Part shown: piece after piece, positions 33,120-42,095 of the stretch | Position numbering within the stretch: position 1 is the stretch's first letter | How the letters are laid out: every line of letters starts with the position of its first letter | Source: Halorussus caseinilyticus | Lineage (GTDB): Archaea > Halobacteriota > Halobacteria > Halobacteriales > Haladaptataceae | Direction: 5' to 3' | NCBI RefSeq assembly: GCF_029338395.1 | Contig: NZ_CP119809.1 | Coordinates: 2,914,001-2,978,000 of the forward strand | Length of the DNA: 64,000 bases | Translations under genes and position numbers: made by a program | Notes under the pieces: model-generated | Database searches by the model: none | What the model was told of the DNA's origin: nothing | What the model saw: only the letters and a program-made list of their open reading frames with translations

Positions 33120-33320
33120 ATGGTCTCGAAACGACGACTCGGTGCGAGTCTGCTCCTGTTGGGGCTGGCGTTCGTCGGCGCGTTCCACGCCGTCGCCGCC
33201 ATCGCGTTCGACACGGGTCTGGCCTCCGTCGGCGCGGGACTGGCGGGCGTCTCGGTGCTGTCGCTGATGGCCGTCAACCTCCCGGCGCTGGGCGAGGGTG
33301 ACGGGTCCGGGGACGAGTAA
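33120..33320 (+). CDS. Small two-helix membrane protein (66 aa)
   Basis: Begins MVSKRRLGASLLLLGLAFVG and contains two hydrophobic segments (about 8-30 and 34-55) before an acidic tail (GEGDGSGDE). The stop codon directly abuts the convergent DUF424 stop. No family is recognised. It is divergent from sufS. Confidence 0.7.
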   Translation: MVSKRRLGASLLLLGLAFVGAFHAVAAIAFDTGLASVGAGLAGVSVLSLMAVNLPALGEGDGSGDE

Positions 33321-33611
33321 CTACATCCGCAAGAACTGCGCGTGGCGCGTCGATTCCACGTCGAGGACGTTGGCTTCGTCCACGAATCCCTCCCGAATCG
33401 CCAGTTCGACCGCCTCGTCCCCGACCAGATTTGCGACCGACGCGCGGGCGAGACTCTCCACGACGGCCTGCTCGTCGGCCTCGTCGCCGCCGTAGAACTC
33501 CTCCGTGACCGTCAGCGAGATACCGTCGTCCTCGAACGTCTCGCCGAGAACGTCGTCGTCGCAGACGGCGACGAGCAACCCCTCGTCGGTCTCTCGCTCG
33601 TTGAGAATCAT
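33321..33611 (-). CDS. DUF424-family protein
   Basis: 96 residues starting MILNERETDEGLLVAVCDDD, with DVLGETFEDDGISLTV and EEFYGGD, typical of archaeal DUF424. Homologues often cluster with translation or RNA-processing genes, but the role is unproven. The ATG overlaps the stop of the upstream TPR gene (ATGA), so the two are co-translated. Confidence 0.85.
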   Translation of the reverse strand: MILNERETDEGLLVAVCDDDVLGETFEDDGISLTVTEEFYGGDEADEQAVVESLARASVANLVGDEAVELAIREGFVDEANVLDVESTRHAQFLRM

Positions 33612-34360
33612 TGCTGTTCTCTCTGCTGGCGCTCCTCGATGAGTTCCTGTTCGGCCTGCTCGCGCATCTCTTCGGCTTCCTCGGCTATCTTCTCGGCCTC
33701 GTCGTACTGGCCGAGTTCTTCGAGGGCGCGGGACTTCTCTTCGAGGACCTGCGAGTTCCGGAAGCCGAGTCGGATGGCGTTTTCGAGGCTGTTGAGCGCG
33801 TCCTCGGCCAGACCGCGTTCGAGCAGGAAGAACCCGCGGTTGAACCACGCTTCGGCGAACCGCTCGTCTATTTCGACCGCGCGCTCGGCGTGTTCGAGCG
33901 CTTGCTCACTCTGACCCGACTCCCAGAGGGCATACGCCAGATTCGTCTCGGCGGTGGCGGCGTGTTCGCTGTCCTCGTCGATTCGGATGGCCTCACGGTA
34001 GTCGCCGATTGCGGCGTCCCACTCTTCGAGTTCGGCGTGGGCGGCACCCTTGTTCGTCCACGCCTCCTGTTCGAGTCTGCTGTCGTCGGGAGCGAACTGG
34101 GCCACGCGCTCGAAGGTGTCGGCGGCCTGTTCGAACCGGTTGATGGTCATGTAGTTCAGACCTACGTCCAGAAGCGCCTCGGCGTCCACTTCGTCGTCGG
34201 GGACGTTCTGGTCGTCGAGCATGTCGGTGACGACACGGGAGTCAACCGGGTCCACCTTGTCGGGGTCCACGTCCAACTCGGGCGGGTCGATGTCGAACTC
34301 CTCGTAGGGGTCGTCGAATCGGTCGCCCTCCGAGAAGTTGTGGTCCTCAGGGTCAGTCAT
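33608..34360 (-). CDS. Tetratricopeptide-repeat (TPR) protein
   Basis: 250 residues. The acidic N-terminus (about 1-60) is followed by at least four TPR units (for example NYMTINRFEQAADTFERVAQ and NLAYALWESGQSEQALEHAE) and a charged coiled C-terminus ending EERQQREQQ. It is likely a protein-protein adaptor. ATG 34360 is preferred over the upstream Met because a minus-strand GTTCTTAACACC lies about 27 nt before it. It is first in an operon with DUF424. Confidence 0.85.
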   Translation of the reverse strand: MTDPEDHNFSEGDRFDDPYEEFDIDPPELDVDPDKVDPVDSRVVTDMLDDQNVPDDEVDAEALLDVGLNYMTINRFEQAADTFERVAQFAPDDSRLEQEAWTNKGAAHAELEEWDAAIGDYREAIRIDEDSEHAATAETNLAYALWESGQSEQALEHAERAVEIDERFAEAWFNRGFFLLERGLAEDALNSLENAIRLGFRNSQVLEEKSRALEELGQYDEAEKIAEEAEEMREQAEQELIEERQQREQQ

Positions 34361-34400
34361 GTCTCGGGCTTTGGCGTCCAGCGGTGTTAAGAACTGCGCC

Positions 34401-34583
34401 ATGGAAATCTCGGCCGCGAAGGAGAGCGATTCGGGAAGAACACCGCGGCGTTACCGAGACGCGTCCGACAAATCAAAATCGGACAGTGGCGCATCGCTTC
34501 GCGCTACGTCAGAGGAATCGACATCGCCGAAAGAGGAGTCCGAGTACCTCTCGAACGTCGAGACCCGATTGCCCGAACAGTGA
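34401..34583 (+). CDS. Possible small Ser/Glu-rich protein (60 aa), doubtful
   Basis: Starts MEISAAKESDSGRTPRRYRD and ends YLSNVETRLPEQ. Low-complexity, charged composition and no recognised domain. It lies in the 290-bp gap between the TPR gene and thpR. The nearby AT-rich element fits the minus-strand TPR promoter better than this frame. Listed because the frame and acidic bias are compatible with a haloarchaeal microprotein. Confidence 0.3.
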   Translation: MEISAAKESDSGRTPRRYRDASDKSKSDSGASLRATSEESTSPKEESEYLSNVETRLPEQ

Positions 34584-34647
34584 GTCTCGTCCGACGGCTC
34601 CCTCCACGACCCCCACCTTCAAGCCCGCGTCCGACCAAACCCCGCAC

Positions 34648-35205
34648 ATGCGACTCTTCGTGAGCATCGACCTCCCCGACGACTTCGCCGCGGAAGTCGA
34701 GCGAGTCCAAGACGAGTTCGCGGACGCCTCGGGGCTGAGTTTCACGGACCCCGAGCAGACCCACGTCACCCTGAAGTTCCTCGGCGACGTGAGTCGGGGC
34801 GAACTCCCGCGGGTCAAAAACGCCGTCCGGCGGTCCGTCTCCGACGCCGGGGTCGGACCCTTCGAGGCGACCTACGAGGGACTCGGCGTCTTCCCCGACA
34901 TCAGCTACATTCAGGTTCTCTGGCTCGGAGTCGGCGCTGGCGGCGAGGAGATGACCAGCCTCCACGAGGCAATCGAGCGCGAGGTGACGCGACTCGGGTT
35001 CGACCCCGAGGACCACGAGTTCACGCCCCACGTCACCCTCGCGCGGATGGAACACGCTGGCGGGAAGGAGTCGGTACAGGAGAACGTCGAGGAGTTGGAC
35101 CCGACCGTGGGAACGACCGAGGTGACGGAGATTCGCCTGACCGAGAGCGTCCTGACCGACGAAGGTCCGGAGTACTCGACGGTCGAGTCGTTCTCGCTGG
35201 AGTGA
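34648..35205 (+). CDS. thpR: RNA 2',3'-cyclic phosphodiesterase
   Basis: 185 residues. Both 2H catalytic motifs are intact (THVTLKFLG near residue 38 and PHVTLARME near 125), as in LigT/ThpR enzymes that open 2',3'-cyclic phosphates on RNA. It starts MRLFVSIDLPDDF, a canonical family start. It lies just upstream of the ribosomal protein cluster on the same strand. Confidence 0.93.
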   Translation: MRLFVSIDLPDDFAAEVERVQDEFADASGLSFTDPEQTHVTLKFLGDVSRGELPRVKNAVRRSVSDAGVGPFEATYEGLGVFPDISYIQVLWLGVGAGGEEMTSLHEAIEREVTRLGFDPEDHEFTPHVTLARMEHAGGKESVQENVEELDPTVGTTEVTEIRLTESVLTDEGPEYSTVESFSLE

Positions 35206-35321
35206 GTACCGCGGCCCTCGACGCCGCGCTACCGGCGGACGAACCGGCAGTCGAACCCTGACTCGGCGAGCGACGCCAAAGGAACAAGATTTTAAGCCAC
35301 CGCGGGGAAGAACGTGGTACC

Positions 35322-35474
35322 ATGAGTAAGAAGTCGAAGGCGAAGAAAAAGCGCCTGTCTAAGCTTGACCGACAGAACAGTCGCGTCCCGGCGTGGGTCA
35401 TCATGAAGACCGACCGCGAGACGATGCGAAACCCCAAGCGCCGTAACTGGCGGCGGCAGGACACCGACGAATAA
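35322..35474 (+). CDS. rpl39e: Large-subunit ribosomal protein eL39
   Basis: 50 residues: [19 protein letters not shown], then PAWVIMKT and [11 protein letters not shown], the standard eL39 pattern. TATA-like GATTTTAAGCC lies about 29 nt before the ATG, so it is the head of the translation operon. The stop overlaps the eL31 ATG by one base (TAATG). Confidence 0.97.
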   Translation: MSKKSKAKKKRLSKLDRQNSRVPAWVIMKTDRETMRNPKRRNWRRQDTDE

Positions 35475-35752
35475 TGAGCGCGAACGACTTCGAGGAGCGC
35501 GTCATCACCGTACCGCTCCGAGACGCGAAGGCCGCGGCCAAGCACGAGCGAGCGGACAAGGCCATGACGCTCGTCCGCGACCACCTCGCACAGCACTTCA
35601 AGGTAGACGACGACGAGGTCCGTCTGGACCCCTCCATCAACGAGGCCGTCTGGTCTCGCGGCCGCAAGAAGCCCCCGAGCAAGCTTCGCGTCCGCGCGGC
35701 CCGCTTCGAGGAAGAGGGCGAGACCGTCGTCGAAGCGGAACACGCCGAGTAG
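35474..35752 (+). CDS. rpl31e: Large-subunit ribosomal protein eL31
   Basis: 92 residues: [16 protein letters not shown], then [19 protein letters not shown], characteristic of eL31. It is second in the eL39-eL31-aIF6 cluster, overlapping the preceding gene by one base. Confidence 0.97.
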   Translation: MSANDFEERVITVPLRDAKAAAKHERADKAMTLVRDHLAQHFKVDDDEVRLDPSINEAVWSRGRKKPPSKLRVRAARFEEEGETVVEAEHAE

Positions 35753-35756
35753 AGCT

Positions 35757-36422
35757 TTGCTCCGCGCCGCTTTCGTCGGGTCGTCGTACGTCGGTGTCTT
35801 CGCTCGCGCGACTGACGAGTATCTGCTGGTCCGTCCGGACTTGGACGACGAAGTGGTCGCCGACGTGAGCGACGAACTCGAAGTGGACGCCATCGAGACC
35901 ACGGTCGGCGGGTCTTCGACCGTCGGTGCGCTGGCGGTCGGCAACGAGAACGGCCTGTTGGTCAGCAGTCGCGTCTCCGACCGGGAACGCGACCGAATCG
36001 AAGAGGCCGCGGACGCGTCGGTGAGCGAACTCCCCGGCAAAATCAACGCCGCGGGGAACGTCGTCCTCGCCAACGACAACGGGGCCTACGTCCACCCGGA
36101 CCTCCCGCGCGAGGCGATGCAGGCCGTCGAGGACGCGCTGGAAGTGGACGTAGAACGCGGCGAACTCGCCGACGTGCGGACCGTCGGCACTGCCGCCGTC
36201 GCCACGAACGAGGGCGTCCTCTGTCACCCGAAGACGACCGACGCCCAACTCGACCGACTCGAAGAGGTGTTGGGCGTGCCCGCCGACATCGGCACCATCA
36301 ACTACGGCGCGCCGCTGGTCGGGTCGGGCCTGCTGGCGAACGAACACGGCTACGTCGTCGGACAGGAGACGACCGGGCCGGAACTCGGCCGCATCGACCA
36401 AGCACTCGGCTACATCGAGTAG
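35757..36422 (+). CDS. eif6: Translation initiation factor aIF-6
   Basis: 221 residues, starting at TTG 35757, four bases after the eL31 stop. It prevents premature joining of ribosomal subunits by binding the large subunit. Five pentein-like repeats are visible, with motifs such as [16 protein letters not shown] and [15 protein letters not shown]. In many archaea eL20 follows directly; here the next 310 bp hold only two long hairpins and eL20 is 7.5 kb away. Confidence 0.95.
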   Translation: MLRAAFVGSSYVGVFARATDEYLLVRPDLDDEVVADVSDELEVDAIETTVGGSSTVGALAVGNENGLLVSSRVSDRERDRIEEAADASVSELPGKINAAGNVVLANDNGAYVHPDLPREAMQAVEDALEVDVERGELADVRTVGTAAVATNEGVLCHPKTTDAQLDRLEEVLGVPADIGTINYGAPLVGSGLLANEHGYVVGQETTGPELGRIDQALGYIE

Positions 36423-36451
36423 TCGTGGCGGAACGACTCGCCGATTTTCCC

Positions 36452-36566
36452 TTCCGAACGACTCTGCGAGTCGTTCGGAACGCCGCCGCGTCTCTTCCCG
36501 ATGCTCCATCTCCGCTCGACTTCCGTGTCGCGCCGACTCCGTGACGACGCTGTCGTCACGGAGTCG
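36452..36566. repeat. Two long perfect hairpins downstream of aIF-6
   Basis: The first is a 13-bp stem (TTCCGAACGACTC) with loop TGC at 36452-36480. The second is a 15-bp stem (CGACTCCGTGACGAC) with loop GCT at 36534-36566. Both are perfect. They may terminate the operon. The rest of the 36423-36732 gap has an AT-rich patch at 36590-36665 and no gene I can support. Confidence 0.8.
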
Positions 36567-36732
36567 AGACGCTCGCCTTCGACTACGAGGAACGTAATTC
36601 TATCTAAGAGCAATAATCTTCTGTTCCTAACGATTATGTACCAGTCCTAGAAGTATCTAAGTCCGTGTTTCGGCACACCATCGTCGCACACTTCGAGACA
36701 CCGCTGGCGCACACGCGACGGCCGCCATCGCG

Positions 36733-36897
36733 CTACTCCTCGTCGGCGTCGTTCTCGCGCCGGTCGCTCAGGTGTTCCCAGATTTCGGTGCATCCCGCGC
36801 CGTCCTCTACGTCGGTCAAGTGGCTCTGGTCGCGGTCGGTCGTCTCGTCCGTCGATTCCTCGGTGGGCGGCTCGTCGAGCGTTTCCTCGGCAGTCAT
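36733..36897 (-). CDS. Small acidic protein with a GCTEIWEHLS motif (54 aa)
   Basis: MTAEETLDEPPTEESTDETT, then a short conserved-looking core (DGAGCTEIWEHLSDRRE) with one Cys and one Trp. ATG 36897 is chosen because minus-strand CCTTATCTAC lies about 29 nt before it. I recall similar motif-bearing small haloarchaeal proteins but cannot name the family. It lies inside the segment that separates aIF-6 from eL20. Confidence 0.6.
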   Translation of the reverse strand: MTAEETLDEPPTEESTDETTDRDQSHLTDVEDGAGCTEIWEHLSDRRENDADEE

Positions 36898-37144
36898 TGA
36901 TACCTCGTACGGAGACAACGTAGATAAGGCCGCGCTCGTCCGTAATCGCTACCGATGCTCGGAATCAGGGGCCGTTCTCTCCGGTACCCGCGACGGCGCT
37001 CGGTCGGCGGAGACGGTCCCAGCGGCGGGTGAGAGAACGGAGTCGTCGGTTTCGACGCTACGGCGGCGTCAACGAATCGCGTGACAGTCGGCAAACGTCG
37101 CGGGCGGCGACACGCTTACCGCCCGCGTGGTACTTTCGGAAGGC

Positions 37145-37480
37145 ATGGTCGTTTCCGTCCACCAACTCGACGACGGCGCGTGGCTCAGCGTCAACGACTC
37201 GCGGGAGGTCCCAGTGAGCCAACTCTGGTTGCTCGCGCGCCACGGCTTCTGCGGGTGCGAACTCGCCGACTTCCTCGCGGAAGGATTCGTAGAGGTCGGC
37301 GTCGATTGGCCCGACATCGAGGCACGAATCGCCGGACAGTGCGTGAAGTGCGGGGCCAGTAGCGTCACCGACTGGCTGACGGTAGGGCGGGTGAACCGCG
37401 AGAACGGCGATTTCAGGTCGGTGGTCCCGTCGAGCGTCCACGTCCCCGAGCGTCGGACGCGACTGGCGACCCCGGAGTAG
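37145..37480 (+). CDS. Uncharacterised haloarchaeal protein with a four-Cys cluster (111 aa)
   Basis: Starts MVVSVHQLDDGAWLSVNDS. HGFCGCEL (FCGC) and GQCVKCG (CVKC) provide two Cys pairs that could bind zinc. A TATA-like CGCTTACC lies about 28 nt before the ATG. It precedes the sulfite/nitrite reductase operon in the same direction but with its own promoter. Function unknown. Confidence 0.7.
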   Translation: MVVSVHQLDDGAWLSVNDSREVPVSQLWLLARHGFCGCELADFLAEGFVEVGVDWPDIEARIAGQCVKCGASSVTDWLTVGRVNRENGDFRSVVPSSVHVPERRTRLATPE

Positions 37481-37581
37481 CCGGACCCCGCGTCCGAAAA
37501 ACCCGCAATTCCCGCCGATTGTCCGGAGCTTCGGGGAAGATTGACGGGGAACCCGCCGCTTTATTGGTGGACTCCGTTGGC

Positions 37582-39363
37582 ATGTCCATGCCGAGCAAAG
37601 TCGAGAGCTGGAAAGACGAAATCTACGGCGTAGAGATACGAGACCACCTAGAGCGGTTCGCCGAGGAGGGCTGGGACGCCATCCCGGAGGACGAACACGA
37701 CCAGTGGTTCGAGCGGTTCAAGTGGTGGGGTCTCTACCACCAGCGGAAGGGCCAAGAGTCGTACTTCATGATGCGCGTCGGCGTCCCGATGGGCCGACTC
37801 ACGCCCGAACAGTTGCGGGTCGTCGGCGAAGTCGCCCGCGAGTACGCGACCGGGCCGGTCGAGAACCCCGAGTTCGGCGATGCGTACGCCGACTTCACGA
37901 CGCGTCAGTCCATCCAACTCCACTGGATTAAGGTCGAGGACATCCCGGACATCTTCGAGAAACTGGAATCCGTCGGTCTCTCTACTATTCAGGCGTGCGG
38001 TGACTCGTGGCGCAACATCGTCGGTTCCCCGGTCGCTGGCCGGGACGCCGACGAACACATCGACGTGTGGCCCGTCGTGCAGGAACTCCACGACACCTTC
38101 AAGGGTAACGACCTCTACGACAACCTCCCCCGCAAGTGGAAGGTCGCAGTCACCGGCGACACCCGCGGCGCGGGACAGGGCGACATCAACGACCTCGCCT
38201 TCGAACCGGCGACCAAGACCATCGACGGCGAAGAGGTAGACGGGTTCAACGTCCGGGTCGGCGGGGGTCTCGCCCGGAAGGAACCCCGGCTCGCCCGCGA
38301 CATCGACGTGTTCTGCCGCCCGGAGAACGCCAGCGACGTGGCCGCGGGTCTCTCGGGGCTGTTCCGCGACTACGGCGACCGAGAGGACCGCTTCAACGCC
38401 CGCATCAAGTTCCTCGTGGACGAGTGGGGTCCCGAGAAGGTCCGCCGGGTCCTGCAGGACGAGTACGTCGATTACGAACTCCCGACCGCGGGCGAGAACC
38501 TGCGCGACCAGTACGACTACAACGCCGGGAAGACCGACGCACCCGGCGACTACGTGGGCGTCCACGAACAGAACGACGGCGACCACTTCGTCGGTCTCTC
38601 GGTGCTGGTCGGCCGGATGAGCGCCGAGGAAGTCCTCGAACTCGCGGACCTCGCCGAGGAGTACGGTTCCGAGATGATTGGCGTGACCCAACGCCAGAAC
38701 CTCATCGTCGGCGACATCGCGTCCGAGGACCTCGACGACTTCCTCGGCGAGCCACTGCTCGAGGAGTACTCGCCCGACCCCCACCCGTTCCTCCGGGGGT
38801 CCATCGCGTGTACCGGCACCGAGTACTGCTCGCTGTCCATCGTGGAGACCAAAAACCGGATGGTCCGGTACGCCCGCTGGCTGAAGGAGAACGTCCCGGT
38901 ACCCGAGGGCGTCGAGGACTTCCACATCCACCTCTCCGGTTGCACCGCCTCGTGTGCCCAACCCCAAATTGCCGACATCTCGCTCCGCGGGATGAAGGCC
39001 CGCAAGGACGGCGAACCCGTCGAAGCCTTCGACGTGGGACTCGGCGGCGGTCTCGGCGAGAATCCGGAGTTCGCCGATTGGGTCGAGATGCGCGTCCCCG
39101 CCGACGAGATTCCCGGCTACGTCCGGAACCTGCTCGAAGTCTACGAGGACGAACGCGAGGAGGGCCAGAGCTTCCGGGACTTCATCCGAGAGCGCGACGA
39201 GGACGAAGTGCAGGACCTCGCAGACCCCGAGGAGACCGACTACGAGGACCCCTACATGCACAACACGAAGATGACGTGGTACCCCTACGCCGACGACGAC
39301 GACATGGACGCCTCGCCCGCACCGACCGACGGACAGGGCAACCCCATCACGAGCGACGACTGA
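37582..39363 (+). CDS. nirA: Ferredoxin-dependent assimilatory nitrite/sulfite reductase
   Basis: About 593 residues. Six-electron reduction of nitrite to ammonia or sulfite to sulfide, using siroheme and a 4Fe-4S cluster. The cluster/siroheme ligands are in ACTGTEYC (C-x5-C) and SGCTASCAQ (C-x3-C). Ferrite-reductase repeats occur in both halves (near FTTRQSIQLHWI and MIGVTQRQNLIVG). ATG 37582 follows CTTTATTGG by about 20 nt; ATG 37588 is an alternative. The siroheme genes downstream fit cofactor supply. Nitrite or sulfite cannot be decided from sequence; no nitrate reductase or sulfate-activation gene is in the window. Confidence 0.9.
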   Translation: MSMPSKVESWKDEIYGVEIRDHLERFAEEGWDAIPEDEHDQWFERFKWWGLYHQRKGQESYFMMRVGVPMGRLTPEQLRVVGEVAREYATGPVENPEFGDAYADFTTRQSIQLHWIKVEDIPDIFEKLESVGLSTIQACGDSWRNIVGSPVAGRDADEHIDVWPVVQELHDTFKGNDLYDNLPRKWKVAVTGDTRGAGQGDINDLAFEPATKTIDGEEVDGFNVRVGGGLARKEPRLARDIDVFCRPENASDVAAGLSGLFRDYGDREDRFNARIKFLVDEWGPEKVRRVLQDEYVDYELPTAGENLRDQYDYNAGKTDAPGDYVGVHEQNDGDHFVGLSVLVGRMSAEEVLELADLAEEYGSEMIGVTQRQNLIVGDIASEDLDDFLGEPLLEEYSPDPHPFLRGSIACTGTEYCSLSIVETKNRMVRYARWLKENVPVPEGVEDFHIHLSGCTASCAQPQIADISLRGMKARKDGEPVEAFDVGLGGGLGENPEFADWVEMRVPADEIPGYVRNLLEVYEDEREEGQSFRDFIRERDEDEVQDLADPEETDYEDPYMHNTKMTWYPYADDDDMDASPAPTDGQGNPITSDD

Positions 39364-39365
39364 CC

Positions 39366-39692
39366 ATGGCCGACCGCGTACTGAAAGTCAACGCGTACAC
39401 GACGCTGGACCTCGTGGACGCCCGCGCCGAGGGCCACGACTTCGAGGAGTCGGCGTACGCCACGCTGAACGTGACCGCGCCGCGAAACGACCCCGACCGC
39501 GTGGAACTCCAGTTCGAACTCGACAACACGGAACTCGACGCGCTCCCGGCCCACGCCGACCGCGCGGACCTCTCGCCCGAACAGGCCCGCTCGCTCGCCG
39601 CGGACCTCGAATCGTACGCCGAGAAGGTCGAACGCGCACAGGCAGACGAGAGCGCCGACGAGTCCGACGCCACCGGAACCAGCGATGACTGA
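39366..39692 (+). CDS. DUF6360-like small protein in the siroheme operon
   Basis: 108 residues: MADRVLKVNAYTTLDLVDAR, FEESAYATLNVTAPRNDP, then a helical, acidic C-terminus. It starts 2 nt after the reductase stop and overlaps the CbiX gene by 8 nt, so it belongs to this operon. I associate it with the haloarchaeal DUF6360 family. It may assist the reductase; no catalytic motif is visible. Confidence 0.75.
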   Translation: MADRVLKVNAYTTLDLVDARAEGHDFEESAYATLNVTAPRNDPDRVELQFELDNTELDALPAHADRADLSPEQARSLAADLESYAEKVERAQADESADESDATGTSDD

Positions 39693-41247
39693 GCAAGCAC
39701 TCGTCGTCGCGGGTCACGGCTCCCACCGGAATCCCGACTCCGCGGCGCCGACCCACCGCGCGGTCGAGGCCGCCCGCGACCGGGGCGACTTCGCGGAGGC
39801 CCGCCCGGCGTTCTGGAAGGAGGCCCCCTCGTTCCGAAACGTCTGTCACACCATCGACGCCGACGAAGCCGTCGTGGTTCCGCTGTTCGTCAGCGAGGGC
39901 TACTTCGTGGAGCAGGTCCTGCCCCGCGAGTTCGGTCTCGGCGAACGCGACCGGGGCGACGACGGGCCGACCTTCCGGTACGCCGACCCGATTGGAACCC
40001 ACCCGGCGATGACCGACGTAATCGCGGCCCGCGCCCGCCGGATGCTCGACGGCGAGGACGGCGAAGCGGTCGCACCCGAGGACACCGCGCTCGCGGTAAT
40101 CGGCCACGGCACCGAGCGCAACCCCAACAGCGCCGACGCCATCTACGACCACGTAGCGGCGCTCCGCGAGGAGAGCGACTTCGCGGAGGTCGGCGCGCTG
40201 TTCATGGACGAAGCGCCCTACGTCGAAGACGTTCTCGACGAGTTCGAGGCCGAGGAAATCGCGGTCGTTCCGCTGTTCGTCGCCGACGGGTTCCACACGC
40301 AGGACGAGATTCCCGAGTTGCTCGGCCTGACCGACGACCCGACGACTGGCTATCCCGTGCCGGGAACCGTCGAAGACCGGCGCGTCTGGTACGCCTCCGC
40401 GGTCGGCACCGACCCCCTCGTCGTGGACGTGGTGCTAGAGCGCGCCGCCGAAGCGGGCGCGAATATCGGCGGGTCAGACGAGAACCGCGGCGAGTCCGCG
40501 GCCGCGGACTCGCCGCGTCCGGTCCGCGGGGAGGCGGGCGACGCCTTCGTCTCGTGGGTCGAGGGCGGAGAGACCCGAATCTGGGGCGAACTCGCCGTCA
40601 GCGCGACCGGCGAGGGCTACGACCTGCGCCACCGGAGCGACCGGGAGTCGTCGGTCGCCGACCTCGACTCGCGGTCGGTCGGCGACCTGCGCGAACTCGT
40701 TCGGTACGCCGACGACGGCCGGTACCGCCCGTTCGCCGGGGAATCGACGCTTCCGGCCGGGTGGGTCCTCACAGACCTCGACCGCGAGGGGCTTCTGCGG
40801 GCGGTTTCGACCGTCTACCCCGCCGCGGTCGAACACTGGGCGGCCGAACGGTCGGGCGACCTCGACCCGGTTCCGTTCCCGGCGGTCGCCGACCGACAGA
40901 CCGGCATCTACGAGTGCGTCGGCGACTGCTCGCGGGCCGAAGTCGCCGGAGCAATCGAGGCGTGCTGTGACAACTGCACGAAGCGGCGGGCGTGGGACGG
41001 CGAGCAGAACGCGGAGTCCGACGGCGAGACGGCCGACGGCGACGAGGTGATACCCTGCCGAGAGCCGTGTTCGTTCCTCGTCGCGGCGGCCCGCGAGTTC
41101 CACCAGCACGAGAACGAATCGACAGACGACCGACCCACAGAGAGCGACGCGTCCGTCCCGCGAGGCGACCTGACCGACCCAGCGAACGTCTACCGGGTCC
41201 GCTACCGGCGGGCGCGAGACGCCACCCACACCAGACCACAACCATGA
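39685..41247 (+). CDS. CbiX-type chelatase fused to a DR2241-like 4Fe-4S domain
   Basis: 520 residues. Two CbiX/SirB half-domains with GHGSHRNPDSA near 9 and GHGTERNPNSA near 140 suggest a sirohydrochlorin chelatase that inserts Fe (siroheme) or Co (cobalamin). The C-terminal part carries Cys motifs YECVGDCS, EACCDNCTKRRAW and IPCREPCSF, as in DR2241-type 4Fe-4S domains. It overlaps both neighbours. Operon context with nirA and SUMT supports a siroheme ferrochelatase role. Confidence 0.85.
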   Translation: MTEQALVVAGHGSHRNPDSAAPTHRAVEAARDRGDFAEARPAFWKEAPSFRNVCHTIDADEAVVVPLFVSEGYFVEQVLPREFGLGERDRGDDGPTFRYADPIGTHPAMTDVIAARARRMLDGEDGEAVAPEDTALAVIGHGTERNPNSADAIYDHVAALREESDFAEVGALFMDEAPYVEDVLDEFEAEEIAVVPLFVADGFHTQDEIPELLGLTDDPTTGYPVPGTVEDRRVWYASAVGTDPLVVDVVLERAAEAGANIGGSDENRGESAAADSPRPVRGEAGDAFVSWVEGGETRIWGELAVSATGEGYDLRHRSDRESSVADLDSRSVGDLRELVRYADDGRYRPFAGESTLPAGWVLTDLDREGLLRAVSTVYPAAVEHWAAERSGDLDPVPFPAVADRQTGIYECVGDCSRAEVAGAIEACCDNCTKRRAWDGEQNAESDGETADGDEVIPCREPCSFLVAAAREFHQHENESTDDRPTESDASVPRGDLTDPANVYRVRYRRARDATHTRPQP

Positions 41248-42095
41248 GCCATCCGAACCGAAACACGACCACCGGAACCGCGTACCTCGTCGGTGCCGGA
41301 CCGGGCGACCCCGAACTGCTGACCGTGAAAGCCCGGCGACTGCTCGACGAGGCAGATGTCGTCCTCCACGACAACCTCGTGGGCGACGACCTCGTGGCAT
41401 CGATTCCAGACCGAACCACCGTCGAGAACGTCGGCAAGCGTCCCGGCGGCGAGCGGACGCCCCAAGCCGAAATCAACGACCGACTCGTCGGCGAGGCGCG
41501 CGCCGGACGCGACGTGGTGCGACTCAAGGGCGGCGACCCGACCCTCTTCGGACGCGGCGGCGAGGAAGCCGAGTACCTCGCGCGCCACGGCGTCCCCTTC
41601 GAGTTCGTGCCGGGCGTGACCAGCGCAATCGCGGCCCCGAGCGCCGCGGGCGTGCCGCCGACTCACCGCGACCACGCCTCCAGTCTCGCGGTCGTCACCG
41701 GCCACGAGGACCCGACCAAGCCCGACAGCGCAATCGACTGGGAGGCGCTCTCCCGTCTCGTGACCGCCGGAGGGACGCTCGTCATCCTGATGGGCGTGGG
41801 TCGGCTTCCCGACAACGTCGCGGCCCTCGAAGACCACGGCGTCGGCCCGAAGACGCCGGTCGCAATGGTCGAGCGCGCGACGCTCCCGTCCGAGCGGACC
41901 GTCACCGGAACGCTCGACGACATCGTGGAGCGCGCCCGAAACGCCGACATCGAACCGCCCGCCGTCACCGTCGTCGGCGACGTGGTGAACGTCCGGGAGA
42001 CGGTGGTCTCCTGTCTCGGCGGGTCCGCGGGCGAGGTGGCCCCGGCAGTCGGGGTCGGTCGCGTCGAGGACGAAATCGGGGTGAACCAGCAGTGA
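41244..42095 (+). CDS. cobA: Uroporphyrinogen-III C-methyltransferase (SUMT)
   Basis: 283 residues. SAM-dependent methylation of uroporphyrinogen III to precorrin-2, the branch point to siroheme and B12. Motifs: YLVGAGPGDPELLT at 14-27, VRLKGGDPTLFGRGGEE near 94, and PGVTSAIAAPSAAGVP. The ATG overlaps the CbiX stop (ATGA), and the stop overlaps the next start (GTGA). A precorrin-2 dehydrogenase is not in the window. Confidence 0.93.
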   Translation: MSHPNRNTTTGTAYLVGAGPGDPELLTVKARRLLDEADVVLHDNLVGDDLVASIPDRTTVENVGKRPGGERTPQAEINDRLVGEARAGRDVVRLKGGDPTLFGRGGEEAEYLARHGVPFEFVPGVTSAIAAPSAAGVPPTHRDHASSLAVVTGHEDPTKPDSAIDWEALSRLVTAGGTLVILMGVGRLPDNVAALEDHGVGPKTPVAMVERATLPSERTVTGTLDDIVERARNADIEPPAVTVVGDVVNVRETVVSCLGGSAGEVAPAVGVGRVEDEIGVNQQ

